From the NCBI GenBank assembly GCA_015689645.1, contig WVSM01000003.1:1-64000 (forward strand): 64,000 nucleotides of DNA. The letters run 5' to 3'. The position numbers were made by a program, and so were the translations under genes. This DNA comes from Rhodobacterales bacterium HKCCE4037 (GTDB lineage Bacteria > Pseudomonadota > Alphaproteobacteria > Rhodobacterales > Rhodobacteraceae). The notes under the pieces are model-generated. The model saw nothing but the letters and a program-made list of their open reading frames with translations, did not search any database and was not told the DNA's origin. Below are positions 8,631-17,617 of the stretch, one piece after another. How positions within the stretch are numbered: the first letter of the stretch is position 1; every line of letters starts with the position of its first letter.

Positions 8631-8678
8631 GGATTTTCCTGCGAAATCCCCGCCTCTCTCCCGCCTTCTCCACAGGGC

Positions 8679-9431
8679 CTATTGCGGCGCGTCTGACCAA
8701 TTCAGCGAGGCGTCGCCGGCCTTCAGCTCCCCATTCGCCCAATCAAACCGGAGGTAGGCGATTGCCTTGCCGCCCGCTTTGGTGAAGAGCGTTCCGGCAG
8801 GCTTGCCATCCGACGTGATCTCGGTCCCGACGGGCGCTTCGCCGTCGATCTCGACCGTCACGAACCCCTTCTTGAGCTCGGTCTTGTGCTTCATGCGGGC
8901 GGTGACTTCCTGCCCCACGTAGCAGCCCTTGCGGTGGTCCACGCCGGAGAGCCGGTCGAAGCCTGCTTCGAGGATGTAGGTGTCGTTGGGGATCAGCTCG
9001 ACGCCGGTTTCGGGGACGCAGGCGGCGACGCGGATGGCGTCCCAGTCGATGCTCGGATCGCCGCCTTCAAGACCATAGGCACGCCAACCGAGGGAGGGAT
9101 CGCGCGGGTCCGGATAAGCGCCTTCCGGCGGCTCTCCGAGGCCGCGGGTGACGGGCAGTTCGGCTTCCTCGATCACCACGTCGGCGCGCAGGCGATACAT
9201 GGCGAGGCGTTGGGCGAGACCCGGCGCGAGGTCCGTCTTCACGTCGAGCAGCAGGTCATCGCCGCGGTCGAGCAGGAAGAAATCGGCGAGGTACTTGCCC
9301 TGCGGGGTCAGCAGCGCCGAATACGTGAGGCTGTCGCCCGGGTCGCGCGTCACGAGACCCTTGAGGAAGCTGCGGGCATCCGCCCCGCTCAGCCGCAGGA
9401 CCCTGCGATCCTCTGCCCTCTCTCCGACCAT
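8679..9431 (-). CDS. ygfZ: Folate-binding YgfZ/GcvT-like protein
   Basis: A 250-residue protein of the YgfZ family, related to the glycine-cleavage T protein and needed for repair or assembly of some Fe-S enzymes. The diagnostic motif KGCYVGQEVTAR lies near residue 160. ATG 9431 is preferred because GGGGGTGAAG lies just upstream; an earlier ATG at 9461 has no ribosome binding site. It is convergent with ogt and divergent from the class V aminotransferase gene. Confidence 0.9.
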   Translation of the reverse strand: MVGERAEDRRVLRLSGADARSFLKGLVTRDPGDSLTYSALLTPQGKYLADFFLLDRGDDLLLDVKTDLAPGLAQRLAMYRLRADVVIEEAELPVTRGLGEPPEGAYPDPRDPSLGWRAYGLEGGDPSIDWDAIRVAACVPETGVELIPNDTYILEAGFDRLSGVDHRKGCYVGQEVTARMKHKTELKKGFVTVEIDGEAPVGTEITSDGKPAGTLFTKAGGKAIAYLRFDWANGELKAGDASLNWSDAPQ

Positions 9432-9557
9432 GTCTTCACCCCCGGTGATCTGTCGCATCACAGCTAATCATGGCCGCCCGTCCGCGCAACATTGACCGCT
9501 CGAAAGGGCCGCTATACCCCTGAAAGCAACGCACGGAAATCCCCCGGAGAAATCGCG

Positions 9558-10748
9558 ATGTCCCTGTCCAACGGCCGCCATTACCTTGCCATTCCCGGAC
9601 CGTCCGTCATGCCGGACCGCGTCCTGCAGGCGATGCACCGGCCCGCGCCCAACATCTATCGCGGCGCGCTGGTGGAAATGGTGGAAAGCATTGTGCCGGA
9701 CCTCAAGACCGTGGCGGGCACGACCCAGCACGTCGCCATGTACATCTGCAATGGCCACGGCGCGTGGGAAGCGGCGCTGACCAACATGCTGAGCCGGGGC
9801 GACAAGGTGCTGGTGCTTGGCACCGGGCGCTTCGGGCTTGGCTGGGGCGATATGGCCCGTGTTCTGGGTGCCGAGTGCGAGGTGCTGGATTTCGGAATGC
9901 GGTCGGACGTGGACATCGACCGGGTGACCGAGACACTGGCGGCCGATACCGAGCACAAGATCAAGGCGGTCCTGGTGGTGCAGGTCGACACGGCGACCTC
10001 GGTCAAGAACGACATCCAGGCGCTGCGGGCCGCGCTGGACGAGGCCGGGCATCCGGCGCTTCTGTGCACCGACAACATCGCCTGCCTGGGCTGCGACGAG
10101 TATCACATGGACGATTGGGGCGTCGACCTGATGGTCGCCGGCTGCCAGAAGGGCCTGATGACGCCGCCGGGCATGGCCTTCGTCTATTTCAACGACAAGG
10201 CGGACGCGGCGCGTGAGACGGCGAACATGGTCACGCCCTACTGGGATTGGCGGCCGCGCGTCGACCCGGACTATTTCTACCGCTATTTCTGCGGCACCGC
10301 CCCGACCCATCACCTTTACGGTCTGCGCGAGGCGCTCACGATGATCGTGCACGAGGAAGGGCTGGAGCAGGTCTGGCGGCGGCATTCCGTGCTGACCGAA
10401 GCGATCTGGTCGGCGCTGGAGGTCTGGGGTCAGCCCGGACCGGTGCGACCCAACATCGCCGAGCGCGACAAGCGCAGCCATGCCGTGACGACGGTGAATT
10501 TCGGCCCCGGCAACGGCTTGCGCCTGCGGGAGTGGATGGAATCCGACTATGGCGTGACGCTGGGGATTCCGCTGGAGGGGATGGATGCGCCCGACGATTA
10601 CCTGCGGATCGGCCATATGGGCCATGTGAACGCGCATATGGTCATGGGCGTTCTGGCGGGCCTTCAGGCCGGGATGGCGGCACTGCAGATCCCGCACGGC
10701 GCCACCGGGCTGGAAGCGGCGATGAAGGTGATTTCCGAAGCCGCGTGA
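9558..10748 (+). CDS. Class V aminotransferase, alanine/serine/aspartate-glyoxylate type
   Basis: A 396-residue PLP enzyme. N-terminal IPGPSVMPDRVLQAM is typical of the alanine-glyoxylate/serine-glyoxylate family, and the PLP lysine is in AGCQKGLMTPPG. Such enzymes move amino groups between an amino acid and glyoxylate, or act in the beta-hydroxyaspartate route; bhcB-D are not adjacent, so the donor cannot be fixed. ATG 9558 is chosen because the upstream in-frame extension (from 9492) is not family-like. It ends in a hairpin-rich spacer shared with a convergent aminotransferase. Confidence 0.8.
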   Translation: MSLSNGRHYLAIPGPSVMPDRVLQAMHRPAPNIYRGALVEMVESIVPDLKTVAGTTQHVAMYICNGHGAWEAALTNMLSRGDKVLVLGTGRFGLGWGDMARVLGAECEVLDFGMRSDVDIDRVTETLAADTEHKIKAVLVVQVDTATSVKNDIQALRAALDEAGHPALLCTDNIACLGCDEYHMDDWGVDLMVAGCQKGLMTPPGMAFVYFNDKADAARETANMVTPYWDWRPRVDPDYFYRYFCGTAPTHHLYGLREALTMIVHEEGLEQVWRRHSVLTEAIWSALEVWGQPGPVRPNIAERDKRSHAVTTVNFGPGNGLRLREWMESDYGVTLGIPLEGMDAPDDYLRIGHMGHVNAHMVMGVLAGLQAGMAALQIPHGATGLEAAMKVISEAA

Positions 10749-10756
10749 CGCTCAGC

Positions 10757-10864
10757 CGGATTGCCGCGCAATCCGTGGGGAAAACCGCGTTTTCCCGGGG
10801 CGGGATAGCGACGGCATCGCAACCGGATTTCGCGGAAACCCACCCGGAAAACGCGGTTTTCCGG
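10757..10864. repeat. Array of short palindromes with CCGCG/CGCGG loops
   Basis: Three perfect hairpins lie in the convergent spacer: 10757-10775 (7-bp stem CGGATTG, loop CCGCG), 10778-10796 (7-bp stem GGGAAAA, loop CCGCG) and 10844-10864 (8-bp stem CCGGAAAA, loop CGCGG). The third is close to the reverse complement of the second. T and A tracts in the stems could make them a bidirectional terminator, but the repeated loop also suggests a dispersed palindromic element. Confidence 0.6.
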
Positions 10865-10880
10865 TTTGCGGCGGCCGAGA

Positions 10881-11993
10881 TCAGTCGGACGCCCCGGCGG
10901 CTTTCAACGCGATCGGAAGGGCCTTTGCGAAGGCATCCAGCACGTCATCCGGCGCGCAGGAGACGCGAATGCAGCGGTCCTGCGGCGCGGTGAAGGGCAT
11001 CCGCACGAACACCCCTTGGTCCACCAGCGAGGCCAGAACGGCGCGCGCGAAATTCCCGTCCCGACCGCAGTCGATGGTCACGAAATTCGTGGCGGACGGC
11101 AGCGGTGAGAGGCCATTGTCACGGGCGATCTGCGCGATGCGATCACGGGACTGCGCGATGCGCGCGACCGTCTCGGCCAGGTAGGCTTGATCCTCAAGCG
11201 CCGCGAGGGCCGCCGCTTGCGCGACGCGGCCCATGCCGAAGTGATTGCGGATCTTGCCGAAGGCGGTGACGAAACTCTCCTCCGCCAGCCCGTAACCCAC
11301 GCGCATACCCGCAAGGCCATAAGCCTTGGAGAAAGTGCGGAACCGGATCACGCGAGGATGCGCGAGGTCGAGCGGCGGGGTCGCCCCGGTTGGGGCGGTG
11401 TCGGCATAGGCCTCGTCCAGCGCCAGAACGCAGCCTTCGGGCAGCGCGTCGATCATCCGCTGCACCGTCGGCGCGTCGTGCCAGCTTCCCATCGGATTGT
11501 CGGGGTTGGCAAAGTAGATCAGCTTGGCGTCGACCTCGGCGGCCTTGGCGATCAGCGCCTCCGGATCCTCGTGGTCGCCCTTGTAGGGCACCTTGTGGAG
11601 CATCCCGCCAAACCCGGCGACATGGTAGTTGAAGGTCGGATAGGCGCCGTCGGAGGTGACGACCGCATCGCCGGGCGCAATCAGCAGGCGGACGAGATAG
11701 CCGAGCAACCCGTCGATCCCCTCGCCCACGATGATGTTGGCGGAGCTGATGCCATGATGAGCGGCCAGGGCGGCGCGCAGGTCGTGCACCTCGGGGTCAC
11801 CATACATCCATGCGCCCGAAGCGGCGTCAGCCATCGCGGCAATCGCGCGGGGGCTGGGGCCGAAGACGCTTTCGTTGGCGCCTATGCGTGCAGTGAAGGG
11901 CTCACCCCGCGCGCGCTCCTGCGTTTCGGGGCCGACGAAGGGCACCGTTGAGGGCAGCGATTTGACAAGGTCGGTATAGCGGGGCGTTTTCAT
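10881..11993 (-). CDS. Class I/II aminotransferase, histidinol-phosphate aminotransferase-like
   Basis: A 370-residue fold-type I PLP enzyme. It shows IGANESVFGPSPRAIAAM near the N-terminus, the substrate-side DNPMGSWH segment, DEAYAD, and the PLP lysine in RTFSKAYGLAGMRVGYG. This is the HisC-like subgroup, but no his genes are adjacent; it could be HisC or a broad aromatic aminotransferase. ATG 11993 has GAGGA just upstream; longer frames add implausible residues. Confidence 0.75.
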   Translation of the reverse strand: MKTPRYTDLVKSLPSTVPFVGPETQERARGEPFTARIGANESVFGPSPRAIAAMADAASGAWMYGDPEVHDLRAALAAHHGISSANIIVGEGIDGLLGYLVRLLIAPGDAVVTSDGAYPTFNYHVAGFGGMLHKVPYKGDHEDPEALIAKAAEVDAKLIYFANPDNPMGSWHDAPTVQRMIDALPEGCVLALDEAYADTAPTGATPPLDLAHPRVIRFRTFSKAYGLAGMRVGYGLAEESFVTAFGKIRNHFGMGRVAQAAALAALEDQAYLAETVARIAQSRDRIAQIARDNGLSPLPSATNFVTIDCGRDGNFARAVLASLVDQGVFVRMPFTAPQDRCIRVSCAPDDVLDAFAKALPIALKAAGASD

Positions 11994-12054
11994 GCGTCCT
12001 CGTTTGCCGATTTTTCCCCGCCCGGCAAGCGGTTTGCGCGCATATTTCCGGCCC

Positions 12055-12219
12055 ATGAAGACCAACAGACGCCAGTTCCTGATCCTTGGTGCCGCCGCCG
12101 CGACGGCCGCGCGACTGGGACCGACGTTTGTCGCGCGCACGGGCGGGCGGCGCATTCTGACGCTGGTCTACGACAAGGGGCTGGGGATGATGCGGGCGGT
12201 CGACCGCTTGATCCCGTGA
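12055..12219 (+). CDS. Tiny protein with a twin-arginine-type N-terminus
   Basis: A 54-residue ORF that I cannot assign. NRRQFLILGAAAATAARLG (residues 4-22) resembles a Tat signal: a twin arginine followed by a hydrophobic Ala-rich stretch. The rest is a short basic tail (TGGRRILTLVYDKGLGMMRA). No clear ribosome binding site is seen. It is divergent from the HisC-like gene and ends 4 nt before the end of the convergent SH3-like gene. It may be a real small exported protein or a remnant. Confidence 0.4.
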   Translation: MKTNRRQFLILGAAAATAARLGPTFVARTGGRRILTLVYDKGLGMMRAVDRLIP

Positions 12220-12223
12220 GAGC

Positions 12224-12583
12224 TCAGAAGCTGTCTTCCGTCAGGAAGCGGCGGTTCACCCAGCCGCGCTGAAGTCCGTTCCAGATTACGAGGCACCATG
12301 AGGCCTGCGCGTTCAGCGCTTGCTGCTGTTCGTTCGTCAGGGCGAAATACTGGTCGCGGGTGACGGTCGGCACGCAATATTCGACCTGAACGCCCCGGGC
12401 GTTATGGGGCAGCGCGTCGATCACCATGTAATCGGTGCCCGGCCCGACCCGTGCGTTCAGCACATCGGTCGGTGCCACGTCGATCACGCGCCAGGCGTCC
12501 GAGCCATCGGCGGTGGCGTGGGCGGCGGGGGCAAGCGCCACGACAAGGATGAGAAGAGCAAGTCGGGAGAACAGGGATTTCAT
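12224..12583 (-). CDS. Exported bacterial SH3-like domain protein
   Basis: A 119-residue protein with an N-terminal signal peptide (hydrophobic stretch LALLILVVALAPAAHA, cleavage near residue 24). The mature part reads as one SH3b domain: VLNARVGPGTDYMVIDALPH, then WCLVIWNGLQRGWVNRRFL. Such domains bind peptidoglycan or other cell-envelope ligands. It is a paralog of the protein at 12918-13349, with the same order of the VGPG, WCLV and GWVN.RYL-type motifs. Partner unknown. Confidence 0.75.
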   Translation of the reverse strand: MKSLFSRLALLILVVALAPAAHATADGSDAWRVIDVAPTDVLNARVGPGTDYMVIDALPHNARGVQVEYCVPTVTRDQYFALTNEQQQALNAQASWCLVIWNGLQRGWVNRRFLTEDSF

Positions 12584-12650
12584 GGCATGATCCTCGGTGG
12601 CGGCGATGACGAAGTCTAGCGTGCAGGCCCGTTTCAGCCAAATCCAGACG

Positions 12651-12872
12651 TCAGAGGACCGGCAGGATCGCCTCGGCCAGGTGGGCCAGCTGGAGGAGCA
12701 ACGGGTCGGCGATGCCCGCGTTCCGCCCGTCCGAGCGTTGCAGGCCCATGCCCATCGTCCGCACTTCGCAGGCGGCGATCGCGGCAGCAAGGACCAGCAC
12801 GATCCCGATCATCCCGCGGCGGCGCACGGGCAGGAACAGGTGGCGGATCATCAGGGCATCGAGCGTCGTCAT
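12651..12872 (-). CDS. Hypothetical small protein, possible lipoprotein
   Basis: A 73-residue ORF that I do not recognise. A basic stretch (PVRRRG) is followed by a hydrophobic run ending IAAC, which could be a lipobox, though the basic leader before it is long. The rest (EVRTMGMGLQRSDG and a leucine-rich tail) has no known motif. It sits between the two SH3-like genes on the same strand, which is the main support for it being real. ATG 12872 is the most sensible start. Confidence 0.45.
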   Translation of the reverse strand: MTTLDALMIRHLFLPVRRRGMIGIVLVLAAAIAACEVRTMGMGLQRSDGRNAGIADPLLLQLAHLAEAILPVL

Positions 12873-12917
12873 AGTCTCATTGGTCCGGTCGGATGACCGG
12901 ACCATCCTTTTTCAGTC

Positions 12918-13349
12918 TCAGTGGCTCTGGGCAAGATAGCGGGCGTTCACCCAGCCGCGAACGTAGCCCTGGTGCGACACCAGGCACCAGCGCGAGGGCC
13001 CACGGCTCGTGGAGATCACGGCGCAATCGTGAAGCTGAACGCCCTGGGCGTTGTAAGGCAGCGTGTAGACGACGTGGTTGCCGACACCGGGACCGTAACG
13101 AACATTCAGGTGATCGTGGTAGCTGACGCCGTAGACGTGGTACCACGCGTAGTTATTGTAATGGCCCCAGTTGTTGTACGCCTGTCCATGATAGGTGGCG
13201 GGATAGACCGGTCCCGGTGCCGTCCAGCCGTATTGCGGATAGGCCGGCTGCGGATAGACGGGCTGGCCGTAATCCGTGGCCGAGGCGGTGGAAGCTGCGA
13301 CCGAAAGGGCCGCGACGAGGGTCAGTGCAGTCGCTTTGAACAAACGCAT
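12918..13349 (-). CDS. Exported SH3-like domain protein with Tyr/Pro-rich linker
   Basis: A 143-residue protein with a clear signal peptide ending near TASA (residue 24). A linker rich in Tyr, Pro, Gly and Asn (about residues 26-75) precedes a single SH3b-type domain: LNVRYGPGVGNHVVYTLPYN and WCLVSHQGYVRGWVNARYL. It is paralogous to the protein at 12224-12583, but the aromatic linker is unique and suggests an extended surface or wall-binding region. Function is probably structural or envelope-sensing; this is inference. Confidence 0.75.
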   Translation of the reverse strand: MRLFKATALTLVAALSVAASTASATDYGQPVYPQPAYPQYGWTAPGPVYPATYHGQAYNNWGHYNNYAWYHVYGVSYHDHLNVRYGPGVGNHVVYTLPYNAQGVQLHDCAVISTSRGPSRWCLVSHQGYVRGWVNARYLAQSH

Positions 13350-13447
13350 GGAAGGGGTCCTTGGGTTGCAATTTCATTGACCCGTTTATCCCCTTCCGGA
13401 CCGCGTTCGCTCAATGGAGGAATCCCTGCCCCGGGGCCTTCCCCGGT

Positions 13448-16372
13448 TCAGGCCACCTCTGCCAGCCGTGCCAATGCCTCCTTCAGGCGCGCCTCTTCCT
13501 CTTCCCGGGCGGCGAGATTCTCACGGGTTTCCTCGACGACTTCGGGCGGCGCACTTTCGGCGAATTTCGGGTTGTTCAGCCGTCCACGCAGGCCGCCCAG
13601 TTCCTTGGCGAGCTTGCCGAGGGTCTTTTCGAGCCGATCCTTCTCCTCGGCCACGTCGATCAGGTCGGCGATCGGCAGGGCGAAGGTGCCGCCTTCGACG
13701 GCGATGGTCACGGCGCCTTTCGGCAGGCTGTCGGTCGGCGTGACTTCGCTGAGGCGCGCAAGGCGTTCGATCATCGCGGCATTACGGGAGAAGGCGCCCT
13801 GCCCGGCCTCGTCGAGGTCGGCCTGCAGAAGCTGGACCTTGAGGCCCGCGGGCACGTGCATCTGGGCGCGGATCGAGCGGATGTTCTCGATCAGGTCGAT
13901 CACCCAGCGCATTTCCTTTTCCGCGTCCGCGTCGATCAATTCCTCGCCATAGGCCGGCCAGTCGCCGTGGACGAGGGGCTTGGCGCGTTCGGCGATCTCA
14001 CCCCAGAGCTCTTCGGTGATGAAGGGCATGGTGGGGTGCAGCAGGATCAGGCACTGGTCGATGACCCAGGCCATGGTGGCGCGGGTCTCGGCGATGACAG
14101 CCTCGTCACCGGAGGCGAAGAGCGGCTTGGCGAATTCCAGATACCAGTCGCAGACTTTGCCCCAGACGAACTGGTAGAGGCCGTTGGCGGCGTCGTTGAA
14201 GCGATAGGCCTCCAGCGCCTCGTCATGGGCAAGCCGCGCGCGCGCCGTTTCGCCGACGATCCAGCGGTTGACGGTTTGCGTGACGCCGGCCGGGTCGAAA
14301 TCGGCCTGCGGCGTGCAATCGTTCATCTCGGCGAAACGCGCGGCGTTCCAGAGCTTCGTGCCGAAGTTCCGGTAACCCGCGATGCGGTCTTTCGACAGCT
14401 TCAGGTCGCGGCCCATGGCGGCCATGGAGGTCAGCGTGAAGCGCACGGCGTCGGCGCCGTATTCGTCGATCAGCTCCAACGGGTCGAGGACGTTGCCCGT
14501 GGATTTCGACATCTTCTTGCCCTTCTCGTCACGTACAAGCGCGTGGACGTAGACGTCCTTGAAGGGGATCTCGTCCACGACGGCGAGTTGCATCATCATC
14601 ATCCGGGCGACCCAGAAGAAGATGATGTCGAAGCCGGAAATCAGCGTGGACGTCGGGAAATAGCGTTGCAGTTCAGGCGTTTGCTCGGGCCAGCCGAGGG
14701 TGCCGATGGGCCAGAGTCCGGAGGAGAACCAGGTGTCGAGGACGTCGGGGTCGCGGGTCAGGTTGCGGTCACCTGCCTGTTTGCGCGCTTCCTCCTCGGT
14801 TGCCGCGCAATATTGATTGCCTTCCTCGTCATACCAAACCGGAATCTGGTGCCCCCACCACAACTGGCGCGAGATCGTCCATGGCTCGATGTTCTCCAGC
14901 CAGTGGAAATACACCTTCCGGTGCTGTTCGGGCATTATGCGGACGCGCTCGGTCCGGACGGCCTCCAGCGCAGGGCCAACGATTTTGGCGGTGTCCACAA
15001 ACCATTGGTCGGTCAGCATCGGCTCGATGACGACCTTGGAGCGGTCGCCGAAGGGCTGGGTGATGGTCTTGGCCTCGACCAGCGGGACGAGTTCATCGGT
15101 GCGCATCTCGCCGCCCTCTTCCGGGGCGAGCGGGACCTTGGCGGCCTTCGCACCAAGGCGCGTGTCGGTGGGCACGGTCATGACCGCGAGGCCCTCGGCG
15201 GTGATTTCCTCGACGACCTTCTCGCGCGCTTCGAACCGGTCGAGCCCGCGCAGGTGATCGGGGACGAGGTTGAGCGCGTCAACCTCCATCTCGCCCAGGG
15301 TTTTCTCCCCATTCGCAACGGCTTGCGCGATTGCGGCGGCCTCCGCATAGGGCGCGCCGTCGTCGCGCATCGCGCCTTTAGTGTCCATCAGGCGATAGCA
15401 AGGAATGCCGCCGCGCCTGGCGACTTCGTAGTCGTTGAAGTCATGCGCGCCGGTGATCTTCACGGCGCCCGAGCCAAAATTCATGTCCGGGTATTCATCG
15501 GTGATGATCGGGATCAGGCGACGGTGTTCCTTGGGGCCGACCGGAATTTCGCAGAGTTTTCCGACGATTGGCGCGTAGCGTTCGTCATCGGGATGGACTG
15601 CCACTGCGCCATCACCCAGCATCGTCTCAGGCCGCGTCGTGGCGATGGAGATGTAGTCGCGGGTCTCGCGGAAAAGCTCGTTCCCGTCCTCGTCCTTCTC
15701 GACATATTCATAGGTCGCGCCACCGGCGAGCGGGTATTTGAAGTGCCACATATGGCCCGCGACGTCGTTGTTCTCGACCTCCAGATCGGATATCGCCGTC
15801 TCGAAATGCGGGTCCCAGTTGACCAGCCGTTTTCCGCGATAAATCAGGCCCTTGTGATACATGTCCACGAAAACGCGGATGACGGCGTCGTGGAAATTGC
15901 CCTCTTCCCCCTCAGGCGCATTGGGCGCGCCGGACATGGTGAAGGCCTCGCGCGACCAGTCGCAGGAGGCACCGAGGCGCTTGAGCTGTTCGATGATCGT
16001 GCCGCCGGATTTCTTCTTCCACGCCCAGACGTGATCGAGGAACTCCTCGCGGCTCATGTCGCGACGGGCCTTGTTTTCCTTGGCCAATTCGCGCTCAACG
16101 ACCATCTGCGTGGCGATCCCCGCATGGTCGGTGCCCGGCTGCCAGAGCGTGTCGAACCCGCGCATCCGGTGCCAGCGGATCAGCACGTCCTGCAGGGTGT
16201 TGTTGAAGGCGTGGCCGACGTGGAGGACGCCCGTCACGTTGGGCGGCGGGATCATGATCGAGTAGGCCTCGGATTGGCCGTCCCAGTTCGCGCCGGCGGC
16301 GAAGCAATTGCGGGCCTGCCACATCTGCGAAATGCGGGCTTCGGCCTCGGCGGCGTTGAAGGATTTTTCCAT
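13448..16372 (-). CDS. valS: Valyl-tRNA synthetase
   Basis: A 974-residue class I synthetase that charges tRNA-Val. The HIGH-type motif HVGH is at residues 51-54 (after [10 protein letters not shown]) and KMSKS at 620-624. The C-terminus is a charged coiled-coil arm ([19 protein letters not shown] and on), as usual for ValS. ATG 16372 gives the canonical N-terminus ([14 protein letters not shown]); an upstream ATG would add 23 unlikely residues. Its 5' spacer contains two copies of a T-rich repeat. Confidence 0.97.
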   Translation of the reverse strand: MEKSFNAAEAEARISQMWQARNCFAAGANWDGQSEAYSIMIPPPNVTGVLHVGHAFNNTLQDVLIRWHRMRGFDTLWQPGTDHAGIATQMVVERELAKENKARRDMSREEFLDHVWAWKKKSGGTIIEQLKRLGASCDWSREAFTMSGAPNAPEGEEGNFHDAVIRVFVDMYHKGLIYRGKRLVNWDPHFETAISDLEVENNDVAGHMWHFKYPLAGGATYEYVEKDEDGNELFRETRDYISIATTRPETMLGDGAVAVHPDDERYAPIVGKLCEIPVGPKEHRRLIPIITDEYPDMNFGSGAVKITGAHDFNDYEVARRGGIPCYRLMDTKGAMRDDGAPYAEAAAIAQAVANGEKTLGEMEVDALNLVPDHLRGLDRFEAREKVVEEITAEGLAVMTVPTDTRLGAKAAKVPLAPEEGGEMRTDELVPLVEAKTITQPFGDRSKVVIEPMLTDQWFVDTAKIVGPALEAVRTERVRIMPEQHRKVYFHWLENIEPWTISRQLWWGHQIPVWYDEEGNQYCAATEEEARKQAGDRNLTRDPDVLDTWFSSGLWPIGTLGWPEQTPELQRYFPTSTLISGFDIIFFWVARMMMMQLAVVDEIPFKDVYVHALVRDEKGKKMSKSTGNVLDPLELIDEYGADAVRFTLTSMAAMGRDLKLSKDRIAGYRNFGTKLWNAARFAEMNDCTPQADFDPAGVTQTVNRWIVGETARARLAHDEALEAYRFNDAANGLYQFVWGKVCDWYLEFAKPLFASGDEAVIAETRATMAWVIDQCLILLHPTMPFITEELWGEIAERAKPLVHGDWPAYGEELIDADAEKEMRWVIDLIENIRSIRAQMHVPAGLKVQLLQADLDEAGQGAFSRNAAMIERLARLSEVTPTDSLPKGAVTIAVEGGTFALPIADLIDVAEEKDRLEKTLGKLAKELGGLRGRLNNPKFAESAPPEVVEETRENLAAREEEEARLKEALARLAEVA

Positions 16373-16456
16373 CGGTCTCGTCCATCTGTCGGTTTGGACC
16401 GTGAGGTAGCCCAAGGCCGCGCGAAGGTGAAGGGCTGACACGGTCGCACGGTCTCT

Positions 16457-16482
16457 GTCAGAAAAACTGAGTCAGAAAAACT
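16457..16482. repeat. Two direct copies of GTCAGAAAAACT
   Basis: The 12-mer occurs at 16457-16468 and 16471-16482, two bases apart. On the transcribed minus strand it reads AGTTTTTCTGAC twice, 27-52 nt after the mnmH stop and upstream of valS. The T-runs might help end mnmH transcription, but no strong hairpin precedes them. Confidence 0.5.
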
Positions 16483-16508
16483 ACGCCATTAACCTTTCGG
16501 TGGCCGGA

Positions 16509-17555
16509 TCAACCAAGATGCGACGCCACCGCGCGGGCGGTCCTGTCGATGGCGTCCGCCGTCAGGGCGCCACCATCGAGCGTCGCAACCACCGGCGTGT
16601 CGTCGGTTCTGCGCAACCGCCGGTAGGCCGGATCGTAATGGTCGGTGATGAGCGCTAGGGCCAGCGCCTCGTGCTCGCCCTCATGCAAATGCCCAAGCCA
16701 GCGTTCGACGGTCGCATGGCCCGCAATCGGGCGCAGGCCGTCGAGCCGCGCGGTCAGCGCCTTGGACTCGGCCGTCAGTGTCGCGTATTGCGCCGCGAGG
16801 TAGCGCGCGCGGTCTTCCGGCGTTGCCTCCAGCACGATCCGTTCGCTGCCCTTCATCGCGCCCCAGAGCGCGGGCGGTATGCGGAGCGTGCCGATGCGGG
16901 CGGACTCGGCTTCCACCAGCAGGGGACGGGCCGGGTCGAGGGCCGAAAGCGCCTCCATGATCCGGCTTTCGAACATCTTCTGCGACGGCTGCGCCCCGTC
17001 GATATCGCCGAGGATCGAGCCGCGATGGTTCGCCAGCCCTTCGAGGTCGAGTACCTGCGCGCCCTGCCCGGCTGCCGCTTTCAACACGTCGGTCTTTGCC
17101 GTTCCGGTCAGACCGTCGAGGCGGATCACCGTGAACGGCAGCGTGGCATCGTAGAGCCGCGCCACGACGTGCCGCCGCCAGCTTTGGTAGCCGCCTTGCA
17201 GCACCTCGGTCCGCCAGCCGATCTGTTGCAGGATCGACGCGAACGAGCCCGAGCGTTGGCCGCCCCGCCAGCAATAGACCAGAGGGCGCCAGCCGCCGTC
17301 ATGGTGCATCATGTGCGTCTCGATCGCCGTGGCCGCGTTGCGCGCCACCAGCGCGGCCCCGATCTTGCGGGCCTTGAACGGGCTTTCCTGAACGTACATC
17401 GTGCCGACCGTTGCCCGTTCCTCGTTCGAAAGGACCGGCATGTTGACCGCGCCGGGCACGTGATCCTCGGCAAATTCGGCGGGGGAGCGGACGTCGATGA
17501 TCGTATCGAATCCCTGCGCCCTGAGGTCGGTCAGATCTGTGAGGGGGACTGCCAT
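16509..17555 (-). CDS. mnmH: tRNA 2-selenouridine/geranyl-2-thiouridine synthase
   Basis: A 348-residue protein that converts wobble 2-thiouridine in tRNA to 2-selenouridine via a geranylated intermediate. The N-terminal rhodanese domain has its cysteine at residue 95 (VYCWRGGQRS). The C-terminal P-loop NTPase-like domain starts with GLTGTAKT (148-155), where the usual second P-loop glycine is alanine. DLEGLANHRGS follows, a family motif. Selenium use needs selD elsewhere; none is in the window. Confidence 0.92.
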   Translation of the reverse strand: MAVPLTDLTDLRAQGFDTIIDVRSPAEFAEDHVPGAVNMPVLSNEERATVGTMYVQESPFKARKIGAALVARNAATAIETHMMHHDGGWRPLVYCWRGGQRSGSFASILQQIGWRTEVLQGGYQSWRRHVVARLYDATLPFTVIRLDGLTGTAKTDVLKAAAGQGAQVLDLEGLANHRGSILGDIDGAQPSQKMFESRIMEALSALDPARPLLVEAESARIGTLRIPPALWGAMKGSERIVLEATPEDRARYLAAQYATLTAESKALTARLDGLRPIAGHATVERWLGHLHEGEHEALALALITDHYDPAYRRLRRTDDTPVVATLDGGALTADAIDRTARAVASHLG

Positions 17556-17617
17556 GGCGTCGATCTATGGGAGAATGGCGGCGGATTCCACTTCCGTGGA
17601 ATTCCGCCCCAAGCGCC

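Noticed and set aside
8631-8649. Weak hairpin GGATTT/AAATCC after ogt as a terminator
   Set aside because: Only a 6-bp AT-rich stem with no T-run; not strong enough to list as a feature.
9558-10748. Assignment as BhcA of the beta-hydroxyaspartate cycle
   Set aside because: The protein family fits, but bhcB, bhcC and bhcD are not adjacent, so only the general class is given.
13361-16438. A 1025-codon open frame opposite valS
   Set aside because: Same reason: ValS motifs HVGH and KMSKS are on the minus strand and this frame has none.
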